Of a stretch of 64,000 bases of DNA, positions 46,311 to 59,109 are shown one piece after another (positions within the stretch are counted from its first letter, which is position 1; every line of letters begins with the position of its first letter). The DNA is from Turnera subulata (taxonomy: Eukaryota > Streptophyta > Magnoliopsida > Malpighiales > Passifloraceae), in the NCBI GenBank assembly GCA_028386065.3, contig JAKUCV010007776.1, forward strand, positions 287,541 to 351,540. The letters run 5' to 3'. The notes under the pieces are model-generated. The model was given only the letters and a program-made list of their open reading frames with translations, ran no database searches and was not told the DNA's origin. The position numbers and the translations under genes were made by a program.

Positions 46311-47269
46311 CAAGCCCCCAACTCTAAGGGATGTTGTGTAGCAATTTTTCTTAGAGTTTTTTACTTCCAAGGTATGCTTTTTTTTGTCGCCTTCAGGTCT
46401 TAGCTTGCCTTATTAGGCTAATTCAAACATGAGCTCCAATGTATTGATTTTGAGCTATGAACTTACTGAATTTTCAGCTATAAGCCCATTGTAAGACCAA
46501 TGTGGAATTGACTCGAACTCCAATTTGCTAAAGCTGAGAGCTCATAAAGCCCCCTATGTAAGTGACCCTCTCGTAAGATAGAGGTGGACGTTTTTAGAGC
46601 TCATATGGCACGCTTTTCAGCTTATGCACTTTTCTTTTGGACCTGAGAAGCCTCTCTTAAATTTGTATAAGGCCTCCATTAATTACTTATAATGGGACAT
46701 TTTGCTTTGTTGTTGTCTCATAGAGGTCTTCTTTTCTGGACCTGAGATGGGTATCCTTTACATCTGATATGAAGAGGTCCTTTAAATAAAGGCACCTTCG
46801 ACATATGGAGGGGACCTGATATATAGAGGACCTCTGAAAGTAGGTGCCTCCTTCATGTGCATAGAGGACCTCAAAATGCGGTACCTTCATTGTATGTTTC
46901 TTGATATGCGACCTTATTTTTTTCGGACTAGTTAGCCTTGGTCGTCTTTCTCTCTCTCTTTTTTCCTCTTCTCTGAGTATGCGACTTACTCAGGCTAGAT
47001 ATTGCCTTTAGTCGTCTTTCATTGAATGCGCGACTTACTTGGGCTATCATGCCTTAGTCGTCTTTCAGGACGCGTTCTTTTCTTTAGAGCGTCTTTTTTT
47101 TTTGCGCGATCTTTTTAGATCGTCCTTCTTCTGTGAGATCTCTTAGATCGTCCTTTTTTTTTGGCGACTGAAAATAGCTGTATGGATTTTCTTCGTCTTA
47201 CTTTGCGACCAATATAGGTTGCATGGCCTGTAGTCGTTTTTTTTTTTTGAATGTGGGATGTTCCCATTA

Positions 47270-48170
47270 AGGCAAGGTCTTTGGTTTGTTGCTTGGGACC
47301 TTGGGGCCTCTGGTAAGGACCTTATTCCATGGCCTTTTGAGGCTTTTGATTCTCAAAGGTTGTCTAAATAAGACTTTTCTGACCTTCAATTCTCAAGGTC
47401 TTCAAGGATCTTTGTCTAGAGTGGCTCCTTTTAGCTGGGATCTTCACTCTTGGGGTCATTAAAGACCTTAGAGATCTCCGCTTTTTAGGATTTGTTTCAA
47501 CATCACCTTTCGAGACCTGTAATTTTCAAGGCCTTTAGACTTCCAGGACCTGATTCAAGGTCTTTGTAGATCTCGAAACTTCTGATTTTTAAGGTCAGGG
47601 ATCTTAATTTTTTAGGTCGCTGAGGACTGTGGCTTAGGAGCTTTATTAGGACATGAGGTCTTTGTGGATCTCGAGACCTCTGATTTCTAAGGTCGGGGAT
47701 CTTAAATTTTGAGGTCCTTGAGGACTTTGGCCTATGGGCTTTGAGACCTTTGATTTTTCGAGACCTTTGATTTTTCAAGGTCATTAGAGATTTCAAGATC
47801 TTTGATTTTCAAGGTCTTTGGGATCTCGGGACTTTGATTTTTAAGGTCTCATAGGATCTCAATTTTGGAACCTTTGATTTTCAAAGTCTTTAGAGATTTT
47901 GAGATCTCTCTTCTTCAAATTTTTTTGGGGATCTCAGGACCTTTGATTTGAAGGTCAAGAATTCTTATTTCAGAGGTCTCTAGGGACTGAGGACATGTTT
48001 CCAAAGGAGCCTCCTTTAGATCATGGACCTTCTTTTTAGAGGTCTTTAAGGAGCATAGCTTGGGGCCTTTTTGGTGCTTGTGCTGACTCGAGGTCTTTGG
48101 GGATTTTAGAACCCCTGACTTTCAAAGTCTTTATGGGTCTCCTTTGGGGACCTTTTCATGGGAAGGTCTC
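47270..48170. repeat. Degenerate tandem repeat inside the Tat-like element
   Basis: Variants of gacctttgattttcaaggtc with gatctcgagacc recur every 30-60 bases. No reading frame is kept. A separate duplication of about 65 bp occurs at 48998-49075 and 49150-49215 (tatggaagcatt, cttctgaggtct, ggaaggtcc). Confidence 0.6.
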
Positions 48171-51100
48171 CTTCTCCAGGGCTCTTGATGGAGATTCTAA
48201 ACCGGAGAATAGTTGTGTTTCTTATTACGCATTGCATAGACAAGCCTGCAACTTTGTATTGCACGTGTTAGGTCACGTCTTTGTATTGCTCACGTGAGAG
48301 TGAGTGCGCGGGTTAGGCCGCGGCTTTGGGAAGTACATGCGAGACTCTAACTTATGAGTGCGTGGTCTAAGCCCCGACTTTGGATATCTGTCTGGCATTC
48401 TTTTAGTAGGCTACTATTTCCAGCTCTTATACCTTGTAAAGAGAGCTTTTGACCTTCCATTAAGGTGTTTACTTTGCAGGTCCTCTCTCAGAGGTACTTA
48501 GTTTGGAGGATCTCAACCTTCTGAGCCTTCTATCATTAGGTTCCTCAGAGAGAAGGCTTTAATAAAAGTTTGACAATAGAGCTATAGAACTCCTTTAGTC
48601 AATAGCAACAACAAAGTTTTGAAAAGTCCTTATTTGTAAGAAGAAATAGCAAGAAACATTTAAAGGAATATAAGAAGAGAACCTGTGTTGGTTTCAACTT
48701 TTTTGGGGCGCAGAGACCTTTTAGGTTCTTCTGGTTTCACGCTTGGTGGAGTAATCCTTCAATTCTTGAGTTTTGCTTTCTGCTTCTCCTTCCTTTTGAC
48801 AGTCCCTCTTGCTTGCGAGAAAGCATTTTCTCCTTGTGGAAAACACCACGTAGACCTTCTCTTCCATTGCTTTGCATGCAATGTCATTATATGCCCTCGT
48901 TGTAGAGGTCCTTCTTTGGAGCGGTCTTCACTGACTTATTATGAAATATTAGTCCTGGAATTCCTTACTTGGGAATTCTCAAGGTAGGTCCTCATGGTCT
49001 CAATATGGAAGCATTGCTTCTGAGGTCTTTTATATAGGAAGGTCCCAAGGAACTTTCATTTGAGATGAGGTATCCCTTATTTGGGAGTTTTCAAAGAAGG
49101 TCCTCATTAAAGAGGTTTTTTTTTAGAGAGGTCTCTATGAGACTTATTATGGAAGCATTACTTCTAAGGTCTCTTTTTTGGGAAGGTCCAAAGGAACTTC
49201 CATTTGAGAGGACCATAAGGTTCTTCATTCTAGAGACCTCTAGGATCCTTCTTTGAGAGGTCCTTAGGGCTCTTTTGTTTAAGAGACCTACATTTTAGAG
49301 ATCTCCGTGGCTACTTGTAGCTCCTTTTCAAAGCCATATTGGACTGTCTCGGCTTATTATGGGAAGAACCTCTTTGATTTGAGAGTAAGCACCTGGATGG
49401 TGGATTTTTAAATAAGAACCTTGGTACTTTTGCTCTTCAACTTGATATGGTCCTTCCCAACTTTAGCTCCGTTTTGGGCTCGTTGCCTCAATTCTCAGAA
49501 AGACCTATTTTTTGGATGGATCGAGGTTCAAATTTTTTGTTGCAGCACCTTACTATCGCCTTTTGTTGTAGACTTCTATTTTCCCGAAATACTCTGGATC
49601 TCAAGGACTTTTTATGAGGAGAGGGAGCAATGTTCTCCTACGATAAATAGGCACTCGATAATTTCCCTCATGACCTCTGCTAGTACTAAATCGGACATCT
49701 TCATTTTGGTAAGGGCAAGGCCTTAAGTTTGGCTTGAATGCTTGAGGTTACTCATGCCAACTTCATTGAGGATTCAGGCACGTCTCTCCACAGCTTTATG
49801 GCTATGAGGCTTGCAATCTTATTTGGTATATGAACCATCCAACTGCAATACTTGTACATCTTTTTCAACTATCCAAGATAGGCATTCTTTATGTGAGTAA
49901 GCCAGCCAGGACCTGCTCTTTAATCGTCATCTTGGACAAGTACTCCTTGTCAAAGATAACACTTAGCTCTTTTGCTCATCTTGTGAGTCTTTTTTAGGCA
50001 ATTGATTTGCCTTTATCGAGGAGTGGACTTTGTATACCTCTTTGTGGCTTTACTTATAGACTTTGCCTGTACTGCAAAGAAGGTCTTCGTTTTAGTGACC
50101 TTTTTGTCTCTGTAATGAGGAAGTCCTGATTATTTGTTGCTCAACAGAGGTCCTGCCATCAGGTGGCTTCTGCAGGTCTTGCTGGTAGAGATTTCCCATC
50201 TTTATCTAGCTTCCGATGATGGGAATTCTTTTAAAGAGGACCTTCGTGAATCTCTCAATGAGTAGGCCTTGAGGGTTTTTTTTGTGAAAACCTCCCACAA
50301 GTTTGATTCACTCCTTCATGCATGCGCAATAAGCATTGAGCCGAATTCTGGGCCTTGCAATGCATGTGATGCTTTTTCTTCCCTAGTCGTGACAGTATGT
50401 CGGGCACCTGTCTTACTGACTCATCGGGCATTTCATGCTTAAGCATTTGATTGCTGGTGGTCATTCTGCATATGTAACTTGAGTTACTTTGGGCTCTACA
50501 TTGTTTGAAGCGAGCTTCTACAGCTTTCGACCAACCTTTGTTTTTATTATAATGGGATGTCCTAGTCCTAGCCCCCAAGACTTCTTGAGCATGGAGTGCT
50601 TGGACCTATCCTCAAGGGGGAAGGTTTGAACCTATCTTTCTTTTCGGCTCCTCCGATCTCGTGGACAGGCTAACTCATTTTCTGAGATGTTTCTTGAGGA
50701 GTTTCTACTTTTAGAGTACCTTAAAGAATAGTCGTCATGATGACTTTGTAGTATCCAACTCCAGCTCCTTATATTGCACAACTGCTTCCTGTATCTTGGT
50801 GCGATTTGGATACTAGAGCCTCTACTTGGTACTTCATGATTTGTGGCTCATGCGGCTATTATTTTGTTCCTCATGGATTTGAGTACCTCCATAGCTTGTT
50901 CAGCACCAAATGCTTCTAAATTTTCAAGAACCATGCTTGATAGTTCATAACTCTCGAATATTCTGTTCTTTACTAGGAGCTCTCACAATTTAGGTGCCTT
51001 TGACCTTCATTAGTGGACTTGGAAGCTTATAGCTCTTGGTATCTTACAGAATTAAGTACCTCTTCCAGGTGCTTGATAGCTTCTTGGAGCTTATCATTTT

Positions 51101-52241
51101 GCTTAAATGCTCTCCAAACCTTGCTTTAGCACGTAATCCATTGTGGTTTCTCTGGACTTGGTTTGGATTGCCCATTTTGAATGTCTCTCCACTATTTGTC
51201 GGCTCATGCTGACTTTGGATTTTGTCAATTTCGGAACCCCTGGCTCTCTGTTGGATATTTGGTGAATCAGGTTCCCCAATCATTTTGGAACTTCCTTAAT
51301 TTGAGCTCCTTGAGGTTTCTCCGCACCTCATCTATTTTAGGACCTGCAGCACCTCATCTATTTCAGGACCTGCAGTTCCTCATCATCACGTGGACATTTG
51401 GGGACCTGCAGTTCTTTCTCGTCCTCGAACATCAGGGACTTTCATTGCAAACTTGTTTGCTTGGTTTTGGCTTTTCGTTGGACTATTGGCCGACTTTGAA
51501 ATCTTTATGGTTTCATAAGAGAACCCTTAAGCAACTGATGCTTCTGTGGAAGTTTTGAATAGCTTCTAGCCTTTTTGGGATTTCAAGTAGCCTCTTTCTT
51601 TGTAAGAGACCTCTTTCGACCTTAGGCTTTTTCGAAATTTTGCTGGTCAACACCTGATGCGCATAGGACCTACATGGGCTTCTTGGCACACTTTTGCAAT
51701 CGATGCATTGAGCATGTGCCTTTGTTGTGATTTTACGGCTTGTAGGGGCTACAAAGCCTTTCATGGCTTTAGAGCTTCCTTGTAGGAGCTTGTATGGTGC
51801 TGATTGCATCTTCTTATCTTGAGCAAGTTCATCAAAGATCCTTCTCTTGGGTGAGCTTTAGATTTACTTGAGCGAGACCTATTGTTTTTTGCTTTGGCAT
51901 TTACATGGCCATTTTTGCGGTTTATGGCTCTTCGCGGCCTAACGCTTTTTGGTATTTGCAAAGCCGTATGCAATATATAGGGTCTTTTCCACAAGTTTCT
52001 TTTTTCATTTCCCTTGATGAGGACCTGATTCACTTTTTCTTGTGAGAACCTCTATTTTATGGTATAGAGGGGAGGACCTGAACTTCTGACCTCGTGGATA
52101 ACAATCATGTGCTCTAATTGTATGAGCTTGATTATTAAGTTGCATCCTTCAATGGGATATGGCGTGCCATATGCCAAGGCGGTGATTTGTTGCTATCGAG
52201 TTTTCTTTGGATAAACTTCGATTTCTTTCCGAATGGGTGTT

Positions 52242-52469
52242 AGACCTCTAGACCCTTTAGGATCTAGACCTATTGAGCCTTTAAGATATGGACCTCTTAA
52301 GCCTCTTGGATCTGGACCTCTTGAGCCTCTAGGATCTAGACCTCTTGAGCCTCTTGGATCTGGACCTCTTACGCCTCTAGGATCTGGACCTCTTGAGCCT
52401 CTTGGATCTAGACTTCTTGAGCCTCTAGGATTTGGACCTCTTGAGCCTCTTAGATCTAGACCTCTTGTC
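52242..52469. repeat. 24-bp minisatellite, about 9.5 units
   Basis: Units of the type ggacctcttgagcctct plus aggatct repeat head to tail with alternating ttggatct and taggatct forms, suggesting a 48-bp higher-order unit. On the minus strand (element sense) each unit encodes eight residues (GPDPRGSR), so the frame is kept across the array. Confidence 0.85.
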
Positions 52470-53406
52470 TTTGGGTTTGCTTTCAACCTCAGGGTCTACT
52501 TTGTGTATCCCACTTCTTTGAACTCTATAAACACCCTTGTTTGTTGTGTATTTAGAGAGGTAAAGGACCTGTATGACAGGATTGCGGGGCTTAGGCGTCA
52601 AATTTCTCCACCTTTTTTGCCTTGTCCTTTTGTAGAAGGACCTTGGGGACCTTTATTTTTTAACTCTAGGAGGCCCTACCATACAGATCTCCTTACTTGA
52701 ATGAGAGTTTGATGTGGCTATGATGGCTCCTTGGAACTCGTTGGATCTGAGTCGGCTCTTATTGGGCGAGCCTTGGATCTTATTCAGATCTTGCTACAAC
52801 CTCCTCTATCTAGCTGGGTTGATTTAGATCTAATTAGATTGGTGTAGATCTTGCTTGGATCTAACCAAATTGGCCTTGGATCTAGTTGCACTTTATGTAG
52901 ATCTTAATTTGATCTAGTTTCTTCTCCTTCCTCTAGTGATGAGTGGAGTATGTTGTGGTAGTTGTAACCGATTTTGACCTTGTTTCCATGCTCTTTTGCA
53001 AGTTTTTTGGCTATTGCTTGCTAGATCTGGTTTTGACTTGCCGTTTTTTCTCATCACATGGGAGATCTACGGGCTCCTTTTTGGTTCCTTCCATATGTCC
53101 TGCCTCTACAATACCTCCTGATGGGAGTGTGTGCGAGTTGGCTGGAATTTTTGGACCTTTGGCCAAGGTTCCACTATTGGGAATGATTTAGGTGGTCAGA
53201 GTACCTCCGGTGATCAGATTACGTCCTCAATGGTTAGAGTACCTCTGGCGATTTGTGTACCTCCGGCGGCTGGAGTACCTCTGATTGGTAGAGTACCCCT
53301 AGTGACTAGAGTTCCACAAATTGGTGGGTTGGACTCTGCTACTGGACCTGATTGCTCAAGTGGAGAAGCCATGGCTTTTTTATCCATTTCCCACAGACGG
53401 CGCCAA

Positions 53407-54010
53407 TGTAAAAAAGGGATTTTTTATCGGGGTATAGATGTAAATTCCTCTTGCCATGATTGGGAACTCTTTGGCTTGATCTTGATATCCGGAGGTCCTG
53501 ATCTCTATGCCTGGAGGACTTGATCTCTGTGCCTGGAGGACTTGATCCCTATGCCTGGAGCACCTGCAAGACTAACAAGAAGGACCCGAGGAAGTCCAGG
53601 GTTGTGACCCCGGGAGGACCTCCTATGCCTAAGTTAGCAAAGGGGATTTTTCTCTATTAATTTGAGAGAGTATGGAGAGAGAGAGTTTTGAGAGTGTAGA
53701 ATTGTATTCTCTAGAGTGAATTTCCTTGTGGAGAGTAGAGTTTTCTCCAGGAAGGATCTGGTGTGTTGAAACTCTAATCTTGCCCCCTTTTTTATAGGGG
53801 TTTTTTGTGGTGGAGCATTAACTCCAGTTGTCCCTTCAACTCCATATAACGCTTATCATATTTTCCACATGACAAAATAGCTAGCTGGACTGGTCCTGGG
53901 CCTTTTGTATTGGATCTGATCCTAGACTCTTATATTGGGCCTAGGCCTGGTCCTGAACTTTATCTCAATTGGGCCTTTAGGCCTAGATTGGATTATTTCA
54001 TTCCTCATCA
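53407..54010 (-). repeat. 5' LTR of the Tat-like element
   Basis: About 604 bp, nearly identical to the left LTR. The primer site adjoins it at 53397-53405. Just inside, on the minus strand, an ATG near 53383 opens MDKKAMASPLEQSG, a gag-leader-like start that soon runs into short GT(L/P)-containing repeats (53190-53330). Confidence 0.88.
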
Positions 54011-54015
54011 ATATG

Positions 54016-54505
54016 TGTAAATGACAAAAATATTTTTCTTCTTTTTAGGCGCATCAATTCTTCTTTTTTGAAAACTATACCAAAAGAATAAATTGATTTC
54101 ATAAGAAATCAAATTATTAATGAGAATACTGGATTTGATACTATTAAGAGAGTATTTAGTAATTGAGATAGTGGAGGATACGGCAACAAATTGTCCCTGG
54201 AGTAAAAAATGGATAGATATATGCACATATCTGGTGATGGTCACTTGTTTTGGAGGCGAACAAGGCGTGAGGGCCATCACATCTTTTGGAGTTTATTCCA
54301 GCAAGTTCCATTACAAATCGAAACAAGGGTGGTTGTGACAAGGAATGTGCCATTTTTTTTTTGGTATGATTAGAATAGGTACAGTTTTCACTTTTGAGTC
54401 CCATCCTGTGGTGCAGAAGCTAACTTATTAATTACGTGGTGGGGAAAGACACTCTTTCACGCACCAGTTAAAGCAAGGACTATGCGCTCGCCGGACACTC
54501 CCGAG
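54016..54505. other. Intergenic, no gene seen
   Basis: AT-rich DNA between the Tat-like element and the hAT MITE; short frames only. Confidence 0.5.
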
Positions 54506-55097
54506 TAGACCTGGCAATTCGTGTTATCGTGTCGGGTTCGTGTCGGGTTGAGCAGGTAAACGGGTTCTAAATCTTCAACCCGACCCGACCCATTTAATAA
54601 TCGTGTCGTGCCGTGTCCAACCCGTTTATTATCGTGTCGGGTTTGGGTTGACCCGCGGGTTACCTATTAAGTCTAACAAGTCAAAAAATCAGTTTGAAAT
54701 TTTTCTATTTTGCACAAGTCATTGTATTTTTTAAGCAAATAGGCATATAATTAGATTTTCTCATATATTAAATAAAATTATAAATTGTAGAATCTTAATA
54801 TAATAATATTTTAAAGTATTTATAGAAATATTTTTGGATAATTTTAGTAACTTTGGCCTTAAATATTAAATAAGCTTTATAATCAATTAGTAAAATATAT
54901 ATACCCTAAATATAATCGTGTCATAAACAGGTACCCATCGGGTTGGCGGGTCAACCCGCGACCTGACCTGCTAATTTTCGTGTCGTGTCGGGTCAACCCA
55001 TTTAACTGAACAGGTTGAAAATCTCTGACCTATACCTGCTAATTTCGTGTCGGGTTCGTGTCGGGTTGTCGTGTCAATACCCGTTTTGCCAGGTCTA
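54506..55097. mobile_element. hAT-type MITE, copy 2
   Basis: The same family as 20537-21116 and similar in length (592 versus 580 bp). Ends are TAGACCTGGCAA / TTGCCAGGTCTA, flanked by the 8-bp duplication ctcccgag (54498-54505 and 55098-55105). Differences from copy 1 are scattered substitutions and small indels. Confidence 0.9.
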
Positions 55098-55105
55098 CTC
55101 CCGAG

Positions 55106-55705
55106 AGACTGACCAGTAGCTGCTTCTTTTCTTTTCTCTTTTTTTTTTTTTTTCTTTTGATCGAAAGCTTGACTTCGTTGAGCATGAACAAGGAGCTACA
55201 TGTCTGAAAATCATTAGACAATTAAAGTCCTAATCTTTTCAAAATTTCTCTTAGCGGTGAAATTGGTCAATATCAATTGGAAACAAAATCTCCACAATCT
55301 CCATGAGACATAATATAGGTGTTACAACTGCAAAATTAACAAGAAAAGGTTGTTGCTAATGGTCATCCAAAGTAGATCATAGGATGAAGAAAGCTATAGA
55401 CAAATCTTAGTTATCAGAGATACTAAAGCTTTGTTCCTATTTGAGATGATTGATCACCAGTCTCTCATGAGATCAGGAAATTTTTCGTTCTAAAAGTAAA
55501 ATCTCACCGTTGAACCTAAAGTGATGGCAATTTGTAACCACGAATCAGATACGTGCACTTGTGCAACCAACATTACTAGTTTGAAAAAGCCACTTCCTAT
55601 GGCATATAGATTGTGAGCTTTAGTAGTAGTATTCCAATTAAGATCCGAGAAAAAATTAAGACACAAATGAAATCCACGGACTAGTCTCCCTAAGTAACTG
55701 GCCCA
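55106..55705. other. Intergenic, 3' side of MATE copy 2
   Basis: It begins with a T-rich run (55120-55160) followed by gatcgaaagcttgacttcg, possibly the tail of a minus-strand retroposon. No gene is seen. Confidence 0.45.
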
Positions 55706-58700
55706 TTAGGCTCGCTGAACCTCAGAAGAATCATTTGAAGTGGGCTTTGACCACTTCGCTAAGCGGATACGGGTTTTCTCCGCCTGCACAAACGTGATGG
55801 CAGATCATATGAGGTTATCATAGGATTATATATATGGTAAACTTTATTAGATATTAAAAAGTAGCTCTAATTTATATGTTTTTACCTCCTTTTCCCAATC
55901 AGTTCTAATTGTCATGATGGCCAATATAAGTGTTTGTAGAGCAGTTCCACCAAAAATCATCCCAGCCCATATGCCCTGGTACGTACATGAATAGCAACAG
56001 ACTTAATTAGCAATTCCTCCCAGGCACAAATATTGGTGTATCAACGGGGAAAAGAGAGACGATGAAAGTATTTTTTTTTTTTTTTTGCATGCCAAAAGAT
56101 ATGGTTTTGCCTCTTTTGGAATTGAAAGGGGAAAACAACTTACCAAAACCCCAGAGTTGAAGACCCATCCCATTATAACTCCAAGAGGCAGCCCAACAAT
56201 GTAATAGCACCCAATATTTACGTATGCAACTGTAGCCTGCCATCCTGATCCAACCGCCACTCCTGTAATGGTCAATGGAGAAGAAATATGTCTCAAATTT
56301 TACGTACGTCAAAAAAATTTATATTATCATTCATCAGCATAGTCCAAACCATTTCCATATATTGTTGAAATAAAAACAATCGTGGAAATGGTCTAATTAT
56401 GGGCACCATGGGGTTCACTATGTTTTCCAACCCAATCCAATTTGGCAACTTAATTATGGTTCTAAGGGTAGTTAAATCTTGTAGAGTCGATGAAAAAGTG
56501 TACGTAGAGAAAAATAATTACGTACCTGATAAAACGGGCTGAACACTATTAAGGAGAATAGTGATGGCTAAGAGGACGGATAGGTTGTCAACTGCCTCGA
56601 TAACAGCAGTGCTTGACGTAAATATTAATGCAAATTCCTTACGGAAAACCATGATTATGGCGCAAATAAAGAGCCCAACTATAGTTGATTGCACCACTGA
56701 CACCGTTGTTGCAAATTTCGCTGCCTTGCTATTTCCAGCTCCCAACTCATTAGCCACCCTTACTCTGCATATTTCCTCACAAAAAAAAAGTTTTGAATCC
56801 GTGAGTAAAACTACAATACTTGTCCGTCGTTATTTCTAGTTGTATGGGTTGGTTTCACACCCCTAAATAGAAATTGTATTATTCTCTGGAAAACTGTGCC
56901 AGATTAACAGTTGAAAGTTGGCACGTTCAGTTCTGGGAAATTCTGGTTGTAATTTCTTTTGTATTTTTCTTATCTAACTGGGAACTCGTCTGGATACATA
57001 TACTTTCAATTTTTTAAGAATCCGTAGCCAGTACTCCACGTGATTTAGGTGCATTACATAAGTTTTTTCTTGTTTCATTCCCCATATTCGTAGGAAACAG
57101 ACATTCTTTAGTATTAAGATTCCCAATTGGAAAATTCAGCAGGGTCACTTACTAGTGGTAATCCCTAGCTAGTGCCCCCTACATTGATGTTCCACCAAAA
57201 GAAAAGAATTATATATTGGTGCTCGTTGCACTTAATCTCTCATATCCGTGGTGTCGCTACTCACCCATTCACATCACGAGAACATGCGGATTGTTTGAAG
57301 AGTAAAGTGCTTGCCGAGGATTTTTGAGATAAATTAAATTTTTAATGAAACGTTCGAATCAAGTTCTAACACTTTTTTCTAACGATCCAAGGACCAATCA
57401 AGTTTCCAGTTGTGTATACAGCTACGAAAGCTATCCTATTTAAAAAATCCTAGGGGTCATCGTGAAAGACGTATGTCACCAAATGCAAAGGGACAAGAAT
57501 TCAAACAGTATAACAAAAAAGGGATTAATATATTGTTAGATTCTACGTACCCGGTAGCTGCAAAGAAGGCCAAGGCAATCATCATCTCCCATCCATTGAT
57601 GCTCATGCTGTGGAGGAAAACAAATGAGTTCCAAAGTAAGTGTATGGCCGAAGAAGAGATGAAGAGTATAAGCGTCTAATCCAACCAGAAGAGAATAAAA
57701 TTCTCACCAGATTGACAAGGCATCTACAGCGATTGTTGCATCTTTTAGGTATCCTGTCATTAAGATGAGTATCCTGTAGTACCAATTTTCCAAGCTGCAA
57801 TATACATATATATTTATTAAGAAAGGCTAAATTAATGATCGGATTAGATTCATTGAGTACGTAATTCCTATAATCTGATGATGATTCATATGTTGCATGT
57901 CTATTAGATAATGTTCAGTTACATTTTAGTAACTCGATCGAATTGAGCTAAGGAATTCGGAGGAAATTAGTAAGAGCAGTACCATAGCATGACACCAGAA
58001 GCAGCCGACAGTTTCAGAAATTCCCAAAGTCCTGAAAAGGCTTGCATGGAGAATCCTGTCCAAGTCAAAGGGCACCAACCGCATACGTACACGAATAACC
58101 CAACCACTATAACCCACCAGGATATATCCAAGGCAATAGCAGCACCCACAACCCCAAAATCCAAAGCATAAACGAAGAGCCAACTTGTGAACACATTCAC
58201 CCCCAAGCTCAACAGAGTAACCCAGGCAATGACTTGATTCTTCAGCTGACTCTGCAAGAACCTTTGCAGTGGGAACTGGAATGCAAAGCTGAAATGCAAT
58301 GGAATCAACCACTGCGCCACCAGCCCCGACTGCTCCGCCACATCATCGGGCTGGCCCAACCATTTGAGGAGCGGAGTGGCGAAAACGTAAAATGGCAAAA
58401 GCAAGAAGCAGCACAAGAACAAAACAATCCATGACCTCTGCATGTAAACTCCCAACATTTGGTATCTCTTGGCACCAAAAGCTTGCCCGCAAAGCGTCTC
58501 TAAAGCACTTGCCATCCCTAGCTAATACTCAAAAAACAACAACAAGAGTAGCTATGAATATATAAACACCGGAAAAGCAAAAAAGAATCATGTCAAGTAT
58601 ACATAGCTACCAGCAGCCCAAAATTGAAGCCGACGATGACAGTGTTCGCTATGCAGATAGCAGCCAACTCAACCTCACCAAGATGGCCAGCGAAAGCTTG

Positions 58701-58892
58701 AGTGACGATGTTCATGGTAAAGGAAGCCACCCTGCTCAATATAGCTGGTCCCACGATTTGCCATAGCTTGTTTGTTTCAATCCAAACCCTTGATGCAAGA
58801 TTCTCACTAATTCCTTGATCATCATCTTTAGCTTCATGATTTAGTAACAACAGTGCAGTTGTCGCATCACTATCTCCCTCTTCTCTCGCCAT
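55706..58892 (-). CDS. MATE efflux transporter (DETOXIFICATION family), copy 2
   Basis: Eight exons join in frame: 58611-58892, 57983-58521, 57708-57794, 57551-57607, 56526-56764, 56144-56262, 55886-55975, 55706-55783. Exons 2 to 7 have exactly the lengths and phases of the gene at 40018, so the two arose by duplication. The product is 496 residues with two MatE domains and about 12 spans. Key stretches are [57 protein letters not shown] and [20 protein letters not shown]. Most differences from copy 1 are in the N-terminus, the second half and the C-terminal tail (NDSSEVQRA). A further in-frame ATG at 58916 would add eight residues; 58892 matches the paralogue. It should be a membrane antiporter; the substrate is unknown. 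Confidence 0.95.
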
Positions 58893-59011
58893 CACAAACA
58901 GATGAAGCGAAGGCAAAGAGAAGTTATCTCTCGTGGCAATGAAGAGATATAAACACAGCGGAGATCATTTTTATTTAAGGTGTCAGTGTGGGTATGGTTG
59001 TTGGTACATCA

Positions 59012-59030
59012 AGCCAAAAAAGGCACGTAA
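59012..59030 (-). promoter_or_regulatory. Conserved ACGTG-containing promoter block, MATE copy 2
   Basis: agccaaaaaaggcacgtaa, about 120-140 bases before the start codon, corresponds to 44221-44239 in front of copy 1. A few bases on, both promoters share attaaagggc, and then a looser tttggta-aaag segment. Confidence 0.5.
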
Positions 59031-59109
59031 GGGAATACGCAGCAGACAGAATTAAAGGGCCTCCATACAGGACCGCACATTTTTGGTAAAAGACACTCAG
59101 GCTACTTAA

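Larger units (their letters stand above)
45708..54010 (-). mobile_element. Complete Tat/Athila-type LTR element without gag-pol (LARD-like)
   Basis: 8.3 kb with LTRs at 45708-46310 and 53407-54010, flanked by atatg (45703-45707 and 54011-54015). Orientation is minus: next to the right LTR the minus strand reads TTGGCGCCGTCTGTGGGAA, whose first nine bases from TGG match the complement of the tRNA-Asp 3' end (53397-53405). Next to the left LTR it reads AGTTGGGGGCTTG, a polypurine tract (46311-46323). Such primer and polypurine sites are typical of the Tat branch of Ty3/Gypsy. The 7.1-kb internal region has no recognisable protease, reverse transcriptase, RNase H or integrase; it is full of degenerate short repeats. 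The LTRs differ at few positions. Confidence 0.85.

Noticed and set aside
48685..49726. Several 60-100 codon plus-strand ORFs inside the Tat-like element
   Set aside because: They are antisense to the element, Phe/Leu-rich because of T-rich repeats, and match no family.
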